The notes beneath the pieces are model-generated. The model worked only from the letters and a program-made list of their open reading frames with translations. It had not been told where the DNA came from and searched no databases. 64,000 nt of DNA from Craspedostauros australis (lineage: Eukaryota; Bacillariophyta; Bacillariophyceae; Mastogloiales; Achnanthaceae). A program made the translations under genes and the position numbers. Positions 49,981 through 62,466 of the stretch are shown piece by piece. Numbering within the stretch: the first letter of the stretch is position 1; each line of letters opens with the position of its first letter. The stretch spans positions 310,001-374,000 of the forward strand of contig JAMXDE010000021.1 of assembly GCA_026770025.1 (NCBI GenBank), given 5' to 3'.

Positions 49981-51229
49981 CTACAAAATGAGGCAAGCAC
50001 ATCCTTGCTCGGCAGGTTCGGTAGTGGCTGGTGTTCCTGTGGTTGTCGTGGCTCGCGCTTTTGGTTCGGCTGCGGTGCTGGATTCCGTCACCTGCATGGT
50101 GGCTGGTCTGACCGAAACATTGACGGGTGTTGGGTGTGTCTTGAACACCGGTATCTGACAGTCGTCGAGGGTCCGCGTGTCAGGCATCAGCATTCCCTTG
50201 CCCATACAGATAAGCCGCAGGTATTCTCCACCGGCACATTTTGGTAGGTCTGCATGTCATGTCATGTCATGCCATATCAGTTCATTTCATTCGTTGTTGC
50301 GTTGCGATGCATTGTGTCGAAATGAAATGAGTTCATTGGATTCCAGTTGAATGTAGTTGACGAATTGGAATCGAAGCCGTGTCATGTCATGCCATGCCAT
50401 GCCAGTGATTTGGTTTGATCGTACATTTGGATGAAAAAGTAGAGTGAGCGAGAAAGCGGGAGGGAACAGTTAGAGAGAGAGAGCAAAATGACATGAGACG
50501 ATTGTATCGAAAACGATGGATCCGAATTGCCGATTGGTTCATTGGATTTGGCCTCCATACCGAGACAACAGAGTCTCCCTCGGAATGAATCACAGCATTT
50601 GAGAGACCAACCATGTCGAACCAAACATTCCATCAATGCGTACATCTGCAGGCGCAAACCTGTGCACACCTGCACGCACAAATCCGAGCAGATGAGATGG
50701 CTGAGAAGCGCAACTTACCATCAGGCCAAACGGAGAGTAGCGCGCCCTTGACCTCGCCGACTGTGTCAGCTGGTTTGCATTCCACCGTCACCGTAAGTCC
50801 GTCCCGATTGGCAAAGATGAATCTGAGGGTGATCTTGGTGGGATCGTGCTTGTAGGGTGGCCGTGTCTTCTTGCTGGAGGACACGACAGGCTTGGCGCTG
50901 GCGTTGGGGTCCTTGGTCGCTTCCTTGGCGTCGTCTTCTGCGTCGGCGCCGTTGGTTCCGTTGTCCTTGCTCTCGGCCTTGTCTTCCGCCGCTGGAGCAG
51001 CAGCCGCGGGATCCGTCTTCGACTCAGCTTGATCCTCGGTGGTGGTTCCGTTCGTGTCCGGCTTGGCATAGCCATCTATCCCTGGCTTGCCTGCGTCTGT
51101 TGGTCGGGCCTCCGCAGATGCGGATGATTGGGGAGCTGTCTCCGACGTCGCCGGTGCCGCAGCTGGTTCGGTCACAGCTGGTGCTGGAGCGGGGGTCTCC
51201 ACCGCATTGGTCTCAGCCTCTTCTGCCAT
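49981..51229 (-). CDS. CAAX-ended membrane-anchored ubiquitin-fold protein (UBL3/MUB type)
   Basis: Exon 1 is 51229-50719, intron 50718-50250 (donor GTAAGT, acceptor TGCAG), exon 2 is 50249-49981; 259 residues. The first 120 residues are an Ala/Pro/Glu/Thr-rich disordered tail with no counterpart in typical family members (about 115-120 residues in total). The ubiquitin-like fold (about 130-220) reads KITLRFIFANRDGLTVTVEC, then VGEKGALL-like VGEVKGALLSVWPD, then across the splice DLPKCAGGEYLRLICMGKGM, LPDTRTL-like MPDTRTLDDCQIP, and VNVSVRP. The C-terminus is CACLIL, a CAAX box with an additional Cys, expected to be geranylgeranylated (Leu at X) and possibly palmitoylated. MUB/UBL3 proteins sit on the plasma membrane, recruit E2 enzymes and influence sorting into extracellular vesicles. 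The intron carries two ATGTC/CATGC pentamer blocks. Confidence 0.88.
50253..50275 (+). repeat. CATGT pentamer block in intron
   Basis: About four CATGT units. A second block of the same type is at 50380-50404, so both ends of a 130-base segment of the intron carry it. Confidence 0.75.
50380..50404 (+). repeat. CATGT/CATGC pentamer block in intron
   Basis: Five units that change from CATGT to CATGC along the run, in the same orientation as the block at 50253. Confidence 0.75.
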
Positions 51230-52563
51230 GGTGCTGCTGATTGATTGGTTTGTTCGATGTTATGCTCGTTTGGTGTGGCTCAAGGAGTGATTCAAGGAGC
51301 GATTCAAGGAGTATGGTGCGCACACGCCAATGATGTCCGATTCAGGGATTTGCCTTTGGCTTCAGTCTTCTCTGCTATGCGATTCTATGCTATGGAGAGT
51401 AGTGGTGTCGCTGTTGCTCCTCTTCGAAGGCGACGGGCACAGATGATGTGACAATGCTGTTGTACGAATACTTGTGCGGAAGCAAGTTCAGTCGGAGCAA
51501 TGCCCGATGGCTGTTTGTGTATGGTGTGGTATGGTATGGTATGGTATGGCACAAATGGAGAGTGTTGTTGGTCTCTATGTTCGCACTCTGCTTTGCTTTG
51601 CTCTACTCTACTCGAATCGTCTCGTTTGTCTCTTGGTCTTCGTCCAATGCCAGATGATGTCTGCGATCTCGGATGTCTCTTTGGTTGTTGCTCAATGTCC
51701 TGGCGCCAGTTCGCTCCTTCCTTGCTTCCTCTCGTGATGCTCAATGGTGTGATGTTCCGGAGTGCACTGCTCTCCGATTGTGATGAACCTCTCTCTGCCG
51801 CTCCCTGATTACTCTACTTCCGGTTGCCTTGCGCTTTGGCTTTGATTCCTCTCCTTCCTTTGGCTCTTCGCCCAATTGGACTTTGTCTTTTTGTCTCTGC
51901 GAATCGTCTTTCGCTCGTCCTCTTCCTCGTGGTGTCTCGCTCGTTCTGCGGCCTGTTTGGGTGTCGCGGGATGTTGTTGTGCCAAAAAATTGGCGGCAAC
52001 AAATAATCTGGCGAACTAGTTCGCGCAATCGTGCCGCGCTTGCTCGTCAATGCGAGCTCTTGAACGGACTTGGCGAGACCTCGTCCGAGGACGATGAGAA
52101 AGAGATTTTCTCTGCCTTCAATCGTGTGGCTACTACGGCATCGAGACTAGAAAGATGGTGTCAAACAAGACGCGCAGAAATCGTGGACAAGTTCGGCACG
52201 GTGTCGATGAGAGCGCAGCAGGTCTTCTGGTAGCGTTGGTCGCGACAGCTTGTTGGTAGTGCATTCATCTTGGGGTTCAGGCCTTTGAGAATGATGACAA
52301 TAGACATGGATGTCACCAGAGTGCGCTAATACATTCAAACAATATATTATATGCGTTTTATAGTCATTTAGTGCATGTTCGGGCTCGTGGTGCATTTTGT
52401 GCGAGTATTTGTAGAGTAGCTCGTCGGGACCAAACAATTCCAACAGAGAGTAGCGTCGAGTACTCACTCTACTTGTCTGACTCTTGAAGTTATGGCATTG
52501 CGCTACCCGTCGAATGCGGGGACTGCGCGTGGATTGTGTATTGCAGCAGCCGATTGAGTACCT
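51230..52563. other. Intergenic region
   Basis: 1.3 kb upstream of the ubiquitin-fold gene and downstream of the CoA-binding gene (both minus strand). It holds a (A/G)TTCAAGGAGxG repeat at 51280-51312 and ATGGT pentamers at 51521-51549. A plus-strand frame ending at 52233 has a helix-like last 70 codons but no recognised family. Confidence 0.45.
51521..51549 (+). repeat. ATGGT pentanucleotide repeat
   Basis: Six units, one imperfect. Confidence 0.85.
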
Positions 52564-53028
52564 TCACGAGTGATCGTATCCGCAGTCCGCCGACGGCCCT
52601 TTGATGTTCAACCGCATACATTCTGGAATGGGACACACGTCCATGGCGACATCCAACCCAGCATCCAATGCCCGTTGCGCGGCGGCTTCATCGATGACGC
52701 CCATCTGCAGCCACACCGATTTGGCACCCACCGCGATGGCCTCATCAACGACGTCGCCCGCCGCGGCCGAGTTGCGAAAGACGTCGACCATATCGATGGG
52801 ATGCGGCACGTCCTGCAGGGTGCTATACACGAGCTTGCCGCAGATCTCCTGGCCGCCCAGTATGGGGTTGACGGGATGCACGTCGTATCCGCACTGCACA
52901 AGGAATCGCATCACCTCGTTAGATGCGCGGTGGGGTTTGTTGCTCGCGCCCACAAGGGCGATGCGTTTGGAGCATGTCAGGATCCTTCGCAACGTGGCGT
53001 CGGTGTTTTCGAATCTTGTCGTCGTCAT
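52564..53028 (-). CDS. CoA-binding domain protein (YccU-like)
   Basis: Single exon, 154 residues, the normal length for stand-alone CoA_binding (PF02629/PF13380-type) proteins. The Rossmann fold opens with [20 protein letters not shown], then [20 protein letters not shown] with [12 protein letters not shown]. It continues with [30 protein letters not shown] and the C-terminal [12 protein letters not shown], all standard for the family. Bacterial YccU and archaeal relatives bind CoA and are thought to sense or protect CoA; no catalytic role is established. No targeting peptide is visible, so it is probably cytosolic. Confidence 0.92.
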   Translation of the reverse strand: MTTTRFENTDATLRRILTCSKRIALVGASNKPHRASNEVMRFLVQCGYDVHPVNPILGGQEICGKLVYSTLQDVPHPIDMVDVFRNSAAAGDVVDEAIAVGAKSVWLQMGVIDEAAAQRALDAGLDVAMDVCPIPECMRLNIKGPSADCGYDHS

Positions 53029-55541
53029 TGTGCTTTTGCCTTTTTGTCGTCACTGTTGTTGTTGGGCGGTTCTGTTGCTGCGATTGCTTGTGCTTGTGCT
53101 TTTGGGTGTCGTCGTTGTTGCACTCCGCAGTCGCAAGATACTTTCTCTTGGCGTGGCGTGATCATGCGTCGCAAGGCAACAGTAGTGCCTCGGTGCAAGT
53201 ACTGAATACCTTCGCTGCTGGAGAGGACAACGACGTTGAATCCCATGCGCTGCACGAGACGAAACGATCCGCTTCCAAGCTGGTGTAGCGGAAGAGGATC
53301 TGTGGGAATGAGTTTGGGCGATGAGATGTTGTCGGTAACCTCCTGAGCAGTTTACGGGTTCTTCTTCATCACCATTGTGCTCCATCTGTTCTGATCGGCG
53401 AAATTCGTGGTTTTCGCCGATGGTTTGCTCATCGGCAACACAAATTTCCATGCGCGCGGAATCCAGTGCCGATCAAGTTCATCCTCTTCCATCAATCTCC
53501 AATGAATCGGATTGAAGAATGAGATTGAATTCGTTTCGACTCTGCAGCATGTTGCATTCAGTTGCCGTCATGGTTGCTCGCTTGATTGATTGCTTTATCT
53601 CATTGCAACCGCCGTTTTCGCCTTTGAGACTGGCGCCATCAGTGTCTTGCAGTCTCGGGTTTGCTTCTGAAGCTGGTGATACCGATGCTGATCGGCAGCG
53701 GCTCCTCGTGCGATCCTCAATATATTCTCCATTTTACGTCATGTTGGATGCATGATCACATGAAGCAGATTCATGGTCTTGGGAGTGAGCTGCCGATGTA
53801 TCTGCCAAACTCCGAGAAGGATAATGTATCTGTTTGTTTGTGCGATGCCTTGCTGCGGCGCGATCCATCACACATTTCCATTCTTTCAGCCGTTGTTGGT
53901 GCTACCGGCCTTTGCGCCGTGGCATTTCGTTGAACGGCCATCGTAACATTGCATGCTGGCTGTTGTAAAGGAACGCCGCCATCGTCTGTTCTACCTTGGT
54001 CTCTCCATTGCGTATCGTATTCCGATCAACTGTCGTCGCGGTCACCGTCATACTGACGCTGCCGCCAGCTGACACCGAGGTGACCATTCACACCCTGATG
54101 ATGTTGCGCAATGGCGTTGCGCAGTCTGTGGTGCTTGTCGGCAGAAGACGGGGCGAGATGGAATGGAATGGAAAGAATGAGCATGATCGTTGCAACTGCA
54201 ACGGCCGCGCAAGGTGGGTGGCGACGAGCGCCGATGAGGCCCAATTTGTGGAGAGGCAACCTTCTTGGTTGTTCTTGTGATTTTGTTCCACTCGCACGAT
54301 TGCTTGGTGAGCAACGAATGATCGTGCCCAGGAATTGTTGTGTGCGCGTTGTGACGTCACGAGAAAAAGCAGAAACACGATTGGCGCAAACACGACTAGT
54401 CCAAGGTACTTGATAAGTTCCGATGGTCCTGGAAAGAACAGCGCCCAAACCGAACGAGGCAGTCACGCCAACAACGGACACCAAAGAAGAACTTCGATCT
54501 CTTCTGTGATGTCACGTGTCGCCAGCAACAACAGAGAGATTGGCACCGCTATCACGATGCTACGTGATACGACTGGACACAATCAAACACACCGTGCAGG
54601 CGTACGACTACTTGTGGAACGGCGACAGTTGTTGCTGCGCAATTCGAACTGGTTTTCTCCCCTTGTGTTTGGTTTTCGCTGCAAAATACACGGCGTTGAT
54701 TGCAGAGAGAAACTCGCGCTCAGCGAAGAACAGCGCGAAAAAAAGAAGGATGCACATCTCCTGCTCCTGATCTCGGCTGCAAACTTGTCAGCCTTTGGAA
54801 TCAACCACAACAGGACGAACATCAACAGCCAATCAGTCAACTCACCAACCTGCCGACATCGAACCACTCGCAAGACAAGAAGAAGAAGAAGAAGAGCCTC
54901 GCATGGAGTAGACGCGCTGCGCCAGATACAACCCAATCCAAGATCTGCCTCTGGATCTGCAGCAGTCCTGCGTCCACGCAAACACGGTCATTGACACCAA
55001 CAACAGAGAGGCCTGGCTTTTTTCAGGTGGTTCCAGCTGTCCTCTCTTGGCGCCGCAAACGCGCTTCCGCTGACGAATATCTTCCATACAGCATCAAGAG
55101 CGCGGCCTCTCGGAGACACGCAAGCAGATCGAATTGAGCACATCCTGTTGCGCAGAGGAATAGGAAGGCAACTGCGCGCAAGGAAAGCCACACAAATTAG
55201 GCCAAACACTCGCAAAGATCCAACAAAGCAAGAACAGGGGGCAGAACAGTTCCTCCAGGAGAAACAATCTGGGTCCGACAAACCCGGCCAGCCACGCACC
55301 CCTCTCTTGAGCGTTTGAGTCCGAGACGCTCCAACGTACGAGCATAGTCAACTGAAGACGAAACTTTCAGGAGTAGTTGCGTAGTTGCGCACCACAAGAC
55401 GCCCCACACGAGCACAGCTATCACCTGACTTCGTATTCTGCACATCGCATTCAACGCATCGCATTCAACACATTGCACGGCGACTCGGAGCATAGCAGAG
55501 CAGAGGCCACCAACGCACTTCCCGCAGATCTATCATCGATC
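53029..55541. other. Long divergent intergenic region
   Basis: 2.5 kb between two start codons on opposite strands. Open frames such as 54335-54994 (+) show no domain. The segment at about 55100-55540 is in frame with the following gene for part of its length but is probably leader. No strong repeats. Confidence 0.5.
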
Positions 55542-58500
55542 ATGAACAACTCAAACGAGGCAACGTCGTCGGCAGCAGCTGCCACGGCATCGACGAGTGA
55601 AGATGCCATCAAGCCGTGGTCTATCGCCGTCAAGACAGTCGGGCAGACGTACGAGCACATCAGAAATCACAACTCGTCTGGTGCCGCCGAACTGCAAGGC
55701 AACGGAGGAGAGGGGAACTTCTTCGTCTCCGTGTCGCCCGAGGACTCCATGGCGTCCCTGCATGATCAAATCGAGCACATCACCGGACTCAAGGCATCGC
55801 AACAGCGCCTCATCTACCGAGGACGTCTCATCGGAAGATCTGATCAGCTCAATGGGAAGGCCGGGAATTCGTCCTTGCATCCCCCAACCCCAACAGCCGC
55901 CACAACAAGCACATCGCCATTTGCATCGGCATCGACGTCGACATCTCCAGATGGTGCTCCCATTTCTCCTTCCTCTGCATCACCCACGACGCCACAACAA
56001 GTCGCATCCACGGCACCATCTGCCGGAATTGGTTCCCCCGAATTTGCATCGCCCGCGTTGAGACTCTGCGAACCCAAAATCAAGGAAATCGAAGGACTTT
56101 GCGATGGCCAAACCATCCATCTGGTCAAACGACGCGAGACGCCATCCAGCACTCCGGAGAGAAGCGGCAGTAACAACAATAACAACAACAACAACAATCT
56201 GCAGAACACACAGGTGGCAGATGGCATGAGCCCGCTCTTGGCAGCAACTCTCGGGTTCAATGGCTACTCATCCCTCACAGGCGGCGGAAACGGTGGTGGT
56301 ACGACCGCTGGTAATCCATCGTCTGCATCTTCGACAACCGCTTCCGCATCCACCTCGGCAGGCAGACGCCGTTTGCGAACAATCCGGCGCCCGAGATACC
56401 GCCTCACAGAGGAAGACCTCGAACTCTCCGATCCTGGATCGATGGAGTCCGTGCGACAGGGCCTCATGACGTTGCACACCATGCTACCTCACGCGCAGAC
56501 CACAATCGCGTCAGACGCTGGCATCAACGAAGCATCCCCTGACAACGCACATTCGCACACACATGCGCAATTATCATCTGCGACTGGCAGAGCACGAAGT
56601 GGAAGCACAGCCAGCGCTGGCACTAACGCCACAGCAAATACAGCAGCGACCGCAGTGAATGCATCCCTCCTGGACCCAGTTCGGGCCAACCGCCAGTGGT
56701 TCCTCGGTCAGTGGATTGACTGCCGCGACACAGTCAACCAGTGGCTGGAGGCAACCATCGTGGAGATCGTAGATCCGGACGAGATCTTGCCACCGAGACG
56801 GCAACGCGAAGCACCCATCGCAGCGGAAGTGATGAATGAAGGACCTGCAGAGTATGCCAGTGCGAACATTTGTGGTAACGCCAAGGACGAAGAGAACGAG
56901 GAGGACGAGGAAAACAGTGAGAAGGATGCCACTGCCAATGGAGTTGATGCCGTTGCGGTTGTGTTTGCGGCTGAAGGGGCAGAAGAAGAGGCCAAGGTTG
57001 CCTGCAAACCTGCCAGCGCAAACATCAAGGTCGATGGGAACATCGAATACGACGACACCTTGGCAGACAAGCATCTGTCAGGGGAACCATCGGAGCCAGA
57101 CGAGGCAGCCCAGGAGCAAAAGCAGAACAACGAAAGCGAGAGCGACTCAAATCCGGCCGAAGAGGAACCAGATGAACCGGTGCAGGGTGGTCACATCGCG
57201 GCACCCCTGCTGCGTCGCAACACCGATTTTGAGAACGACCCCGCTGTCAGCGAAACGGATTTGGACGGTCGCTTGCGGCTTCTCCTCAAGCCGTGCTCCG
57301 AGGGCGACGAAGATGATGAAGGTGGGGCGTTGGCAGGATACCGTCGCCGCGACAACAATGAGGGTGTGCAGCTCCTGCTGATCCACTACAATGGTTGGCC
57401 TCACAGATGGGATGAATGGATCCGCAGCGACTCGGAGCGCCTCCGCCCCTTCCGAACTCGAACCCGCCATCCCGCCACAGTACGTCAATTCTGCATTTGC
57501 GAAGTGGAGTGGAGTGCACGTTGAGTTGCTGCCATTGATTTGGTCGCATTGCTTGTTTCTGTATGAGTACTCTGCGTACGTCCACGTGAAGAAGCAACAA
57601 AATCCTTTGTACACTATGATCGTATCTCACACGACTTCGTTCTACTCTACATTCCCGTCCACACAATATTCGATGATACTGTGGCCCAAACAATGCTTGC
57701 ATTTGCGCTTCTGCCATACTCATGTGCACAAATGCACAATTGCACGTACAAACCCATCCATTGTGATCTTTGGCACGTTCCACACATTGCGCAGTCTTCC
57801 ACGTTGTCGCCAACACCACAATCTGTCTACCATGAGTCGCCGATGACGTACATCACGGAGGGTGGTGAGATGACCGATCGTGCTGCGGTGTTGCCTGAAC
57901 TTGCACGTGCACTGAACGCCGTCAACGCATTGCTCGGCCAAGCCATCGGCCCTGACGCCGCAATCATGAACGCACCGATGGCATCGACAGTGCGAGCTGA
58001 CCGCCTCCCATGGGTCGACCCTGCGCAGGCATCGTCTCAACGCCAGGCACAATCCACAACACGCAACCCCGTTGCTGGCCATCGCACCAGCCGCAACAGC
58101 GCCAACCCACACGTCGGTCGCAACGCACGCAGTCAGTCCCTCGGCTCGTACCCAACAATCGCAACAGACGACGAGGACAGCAGCGCCGACATGGCCTATC
58201 ATCATTTCCCACGCGTGCGCACTCATCACCAGCGCCAGCAACGACGCAACCGCAGACAGCTCGAATTGCTTGCCCCCATGCTTGATCGTCTGGGTCGCAC
58301 TCTGGTGGATGTTGCACCACATGTGGCATCCTTGTCAACTGCTCTCCCGAGCCAACGATATCCCATAGGACCAGTCTCCGCATCATCGTCAAGCAGCGAA
58401 GATGACATCGACAACGTTGACGGAGGAGATGACGATGCCAACGAAGAGAACAATGGAGGCAATGGTCGTGGCAACATCGAGGGCGGCCTGGAGAGTGGCA

Positions 58501-59663
58501 GCCACGCAGAAGGTGTTGCACGTGCGCAAAGCAATGGCAACAACAGCATAGCTGGTAATGCAGAAGATGATGACAGTGGCGAGGACGTCGACGATTTGCC
58601 AGATCTGATCACCACAAACGACCGCGCAGATCCGTCTTTGCTGAACTGGTCGAATCCCTACGGACAGGTGGATTTGGAATCGGCACTATCCGAACTGGCG
58701 CCGGCGCCCGCAACTCACCCGTTGCTGTCGGAGGGTGTAGATCCTGACCACGTCGACTACGCCAGCGGCGTTGTCAACACCACTCGCGGCGAAGTTCGCT
58801 CCGGTCCCCGAACCCGTTCTCGTGACAGCGACGACGTGGCGAACTTGCTCGGCGCGTACCTCGCAGCCGCCAGCCTTAGTGGCATATCTCTAGACTCCGA
58901 CAGCAACAATGGCGGAGACGGCGCAGCTGGTGGATTGCGCGGTCTGGCTCAGCTCCTCCGTAATCGCAACAGCACCTCCACAAGCAACGGTGGCATCGAC
59001 ATTCACATTCACGCAGTGGTGACGGCGCCTGGAATGAACTCAGGCGGCGGGACCACCATGGCAGCTGCTGGTGACGGAGGTACCAGCGGCAACGGCGGTG
59101 GGGCAACGCCAGGTCTTGGCGGAGCCAGCACGGGAGGTGCTGCGGGCGGTATCAACGGGAACGACGGAAATGCAGCAAACCAAAACGCCAACAGCATTGG
59201 CTTCATCCAAAGTCTCTTCTCGTCGGGCAGCAACCAACCTCGCGCAGCTGGTGAGCAGCCGCATGCTGGAAGCGAAGAGGAAGGTGGAGCGACCAGTGAT
59301 GAGGACGACTACGATGATCTGTTCTCTGATCTGTACTCCGAAAATCCGGAACCAATCAACCCCAACGCCAATCCACCACCTGAGCACAACGTCAGCACTG
59401 AGATTGCGCCAGCCGCCAGCACACCCGCACCAGCGGCGAGACCGGCCCAATCTGCTGCGACCGTCCAGCCCACCACCACCATCGCATCACCAACGAGCAG
59501 CGTGCGTCGGCGTTCCTCGACCGAGACGGTGTCGTGGAACCCTCGTCAGCGCCCACGAACACGAGACAACGATAGAGAGAGCTCTGGCTCGGAAAACCGT
59601 GGCTGGGGGCGTCTGTTCCGACGCCGCAGCAACCGCAGCAATGGTGATGGCAGCAACAGCTGA
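55542..59663 (+). CDS. Large ubiquitin-like / chromo-barrel-like scaffold protein
   Basis: Exon 1 is 55542-57479 (646 codons), intron 57480-57794 (donor GTACGT, acceptor CGCAG), exon 2 is 57795-59663; 1268 residues. Residues about 25-210 contain a ubiquitin-like fold split by a Ser/Thr/Pro-rich insertion: IAVKTVGQTYEHI, FFVSVSPEDSMASLHDQIEH, RLIYRGRLI, then after the insert IEGLCDGQTIHLVKRR. At about 385-410 WFLGQWIDCRDTVNQWLEAT, and at about 611-630 LLLIHYNGWPHRWDEWI, form the two halves of a Tudor-knot/chromo-barrel-like domain interrupted by an acidic insertion. Exon 2 has a short helix (LPELARALNAVNALLGQAIG) and is otherwise Asn/Gly/Ser/Asp-rich. A UBL start and long disordered body recall BAG6/Scythe-like adaptors, while the YxGWxxRWDEW strand is typical of chromatin-linked barrels. 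The exact family is not recognised. Confidence 0.82.
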
Positions 59664-60294
59664 AGCTGAGCCTTCACCTTCCACCGAGAACTGCAACAGA
59701 CTCGAGACGACAACATAGTATTTTCCGTTGACTCGCACGGGCACCTGCAGTTTCGCTCGGACAACAACGAGTACATGCGTGCAGTCTATTGTTTGTCAAT
59801 CAAGAAGCCGTCCAAACTTTTGAGCTCTTCGATGAGAACCATTCCGTATTGCAGAAATAGGATTTTGCAATCACAAAGAGTAACCGCAATGCCATGGCGT
59901 ATCACACGTACCATGCCGTGCCATATCCGTAGCAACAGCGACAACAAGCTGGGTAAAGCCTTTCATAGATCACTAATACCATACCTCACAACTCCACGGC
60001 ACTAATGAGTTGCATGCGGAGTATTTCGCTGGGGTGGTGGCTCATTGGAAAAGTATGTACCTATGGTATTATCCAAGCAATAACATGTGAGATTCTGTAC
60101 GAGGACGTACATAGATGCCACGTTTCTTCAATGTGATAGCATTATCCTTCGTGGACGAGTGCTGTGTGCGAGTACTCATAGTCCGTTACCGATGCGGCGC
60201 GTACTCATAGTAGTTGTGCTACGCCCATTGCTTGCTGCTTCCATGTACTAGCATACTTCTGCGACAGCAGCACAGAAGCGACGACGTGACATGA
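59664..60294. other. Convergent 3' intergenic region
   Basis: 631 bases between two gene 3' ends; no gene or notable repeat. Several CATACC/CGTACC-type motifs occur. Confidence 0.5.
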
Positions 60295-62261
60295 TCAAGC
60301 AAAGCCTGACAGCCATGGTAGGATCTTCATCGATTGATCCTGCAGGGCGTCCTTGACGGTGTCCTGGGGGATGAGATTCTCGAGCAGCACTCTCTTCATG
60401 AATGCGGCGTTGAATCCTGCGAGGGCCCCGTAGGCTGCGTCCTTCCAGTACTTCTGCAGGACGTCGCGACTGGTATCTGGATTCATCCCACGGCGGATGA
60501 TGATGTAGCTGAGCCCCCCGCACAGCGATGTGACCAATGACTCGTACACTGCCTTCCAAAGTTCGTCGGGTGTCGGAAATCCAAACAGGAAGATCTGCCG
60601 TGTTGCAGCTGACTGGCTGATCCATAGAATGACGGATGCGACGAGGCCAGCGAAGTCGCCATTGGATATGCATCCGAACAAGGCATCCTGATCAGCCGCG
60701 CAGTTCTGCACCTGGTTGAAGTGCCGTTGCAACGAGGAATGCCAATGAGGGGCCCTCGCTTGGATTTCTGCCGATATGGCGATTATGGAAAGGAAGAGGA
60801 CGAAGTAGTTGGCGAGCATGAAGATGACCCGTCGTCGGCTGTGTTGGCGTGGAACGCGGCGTCGCTGCAACCGCAACAGCTCGGTGATTTCTCCAAGCCG
60901 CGCTTCGATGGCATGCTTGGAGTGCGCGGACTTGGATAGTGACGATTGCATAGCAGCGTCGTTATTCTCGTCGTGCATGTGCATCAGTCGATCTTGCTCA
61001 TTTCGATTGGCATCAAGAGGCTTGTCAGCTTCTGAAGAATGCGCAGACGACTCTGAAGAAGATGCAAGACCATTAGAGGTCTCATCGTCATGATGCAGCT
61101 TGGACTGACTTTGCAGGTCCATGTTTCCAGCACCATCACTCCCATGATTGGTACTTGTTGGATGCGCCGCGTCCGCAACCATGCTGTTTTCTTCGAGCTT
61201 GGCCATCTCCGCGAGCTCGAGCCTAGCTCCCAACAGGGCGAGACGGTTGATGCTGAGATCCAGTCCTTCGAGTTCTGTCAATGACGGCGATAACAGACTG
61301 GGTGCGGCCGATGGTGAATGTGGAGGGCTCACTGGTGCGTACTTGTACACGTCCCTTGGAACCGCGTGTTCCTCATCGATGTGCTTGATTTGAAATCTCA
61401 CCGTGAATGCCGATTCATTTGGAATGTGCGGACTGAGCACAACTTCTGCAATCACAAAGCAAGAGCAAGAAGAAGGTTCAAGTTGACAATGGCGATTGGT
61501 GTGAGAATCTCTGCAGAGCAATACGCAAGGTAGGTCCCAGCAACAGTGCAACGCGCATAGACTGGCAGCAGCCGAGAGTGCGACAGACGATCCGACAGCA
61601 TCGCACTGACGCAACGACGTAGTCATTACGTCTTGCAAGAGTCTGCAGGTCAAGAGTTTGCTTGACACCATGCCGTACCTTCTGGTGGAGCGGAGGAGCT
61701 GTCCAATATTCGAAGATCCATCAGCTTGGTTCTTGTCTGCTGCATTCCGAGTTTCCGCAGGATGCTGCTTCGGATGTGTTCCTCGAGTTCCGCTGAAGTT
61801 GTTCCAGGATACCACGAGATGGTGAGGTTTCCTTTGTCCTCGCCTCTGGATACTTTCGACGCAGCCTGGCTGAACGTCGGTGAAAAGGAGCGACTTCGCA
61901 GAGTTGGATATTTGTTGAAGGAGGCAAACAGAGGTGATCGTCTGGATGTACTTGTGGGAGCGGCGGGAGATGTGGAGTTGGTGGTGGCATCGATTTCCTC
62001 GACGAGTTTGAGATTCATCTTCTTCCTGCCATCGACGGTGGTGCCATGTATCAAGATACTGGGTAGCGGTGCCTGCATGCGGATTGGCTGATGATGCTGA
62101 CGGAAGTTCTCCGGCGACGTGAGATGATTGTAGCTTGCGCTGTGGCTTGCGCTTTGGAGACTGGTGAAAGTTGGCTGCCCATGCTGTTTGGATGGTGATT
62201 GGAATTGCTGCTGTGAAGTGTCAAGCCCAAAAGTCTGTGTCCCATCGTGCTGTGGCGGCAT
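60295..62261 (-). CDS. Predicted multi-pass membrane protein, unknown family
   Basis: Exon 1 is 62261-61679 (from MPPQHDGTQTF), intron 61678-61446 (donor GTACGG, acceptor TGCAG), exon 2 is 61445-60295; 577 residues. The N-terminal 130 residues are Ser/Gln/His-rich. A module spanning the splice site (about 150-225: NLTISWYPGTTSAELEEHIR, SILRKLG, LMDLRILDSS, then VVLSPHIPNESAFTVRFQIK) looks like a small alpha/beta domain. A Ser/Asp/His-rich linker and a basic RLQRRRVPRQHSRRR patch lead to a membrane helix at about 395-418 (VIFMLANYFVLFLSIIAISA). Three further moderately hydrophobic helices follow (about 455, 505 and 540; LVASVILWISQS, SLCGGLSYIIIRRG, AAYGALAGFNAAF). Function is unknown. The donor is a weak GTACGG, but phase and protein continuity support the join. 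Confidence 0.75.
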
Positions 62262-62424
62262 GTTGGTGATAAGACGAGGTGAGATGGTGGTTTGTTCTGT
62301 CGTTTGCGAGGGTGGATTGGAATGGGTTGGTGTGCTTGATTTGCTTTGAGTTCCTGGTTCTTCTGTTTTGTGACCTGTTTGGCTGTATTATGGTATGAGT
62401 GTTTGATAGATTGGTCGAGTCGGT

Positions 62425-62466
62425 GATGGTGGCAACGATGGTGGCAACGATGGTGGCAACGATGAC
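62425..62466 (+). repeat. GATGGTGGCAAC 12-base tandem repeat
   Basis: Three exact copies plus a decayed fourth, upstream of the membrane-protein gene (which is on the minus strand). Confidence 0.85.

Noticed and set aside
51829-52233. Plus-strand frame ending in a helix-like 70-residue segment
   Set aside because: The N-terminal part reads like noncoding sequence and no family is recognised.
54335-54994. 219-codon plus-strand frame
   Set aside because: Arg-rich mixed composition with no domain, in the leader region of the large UBL gene.
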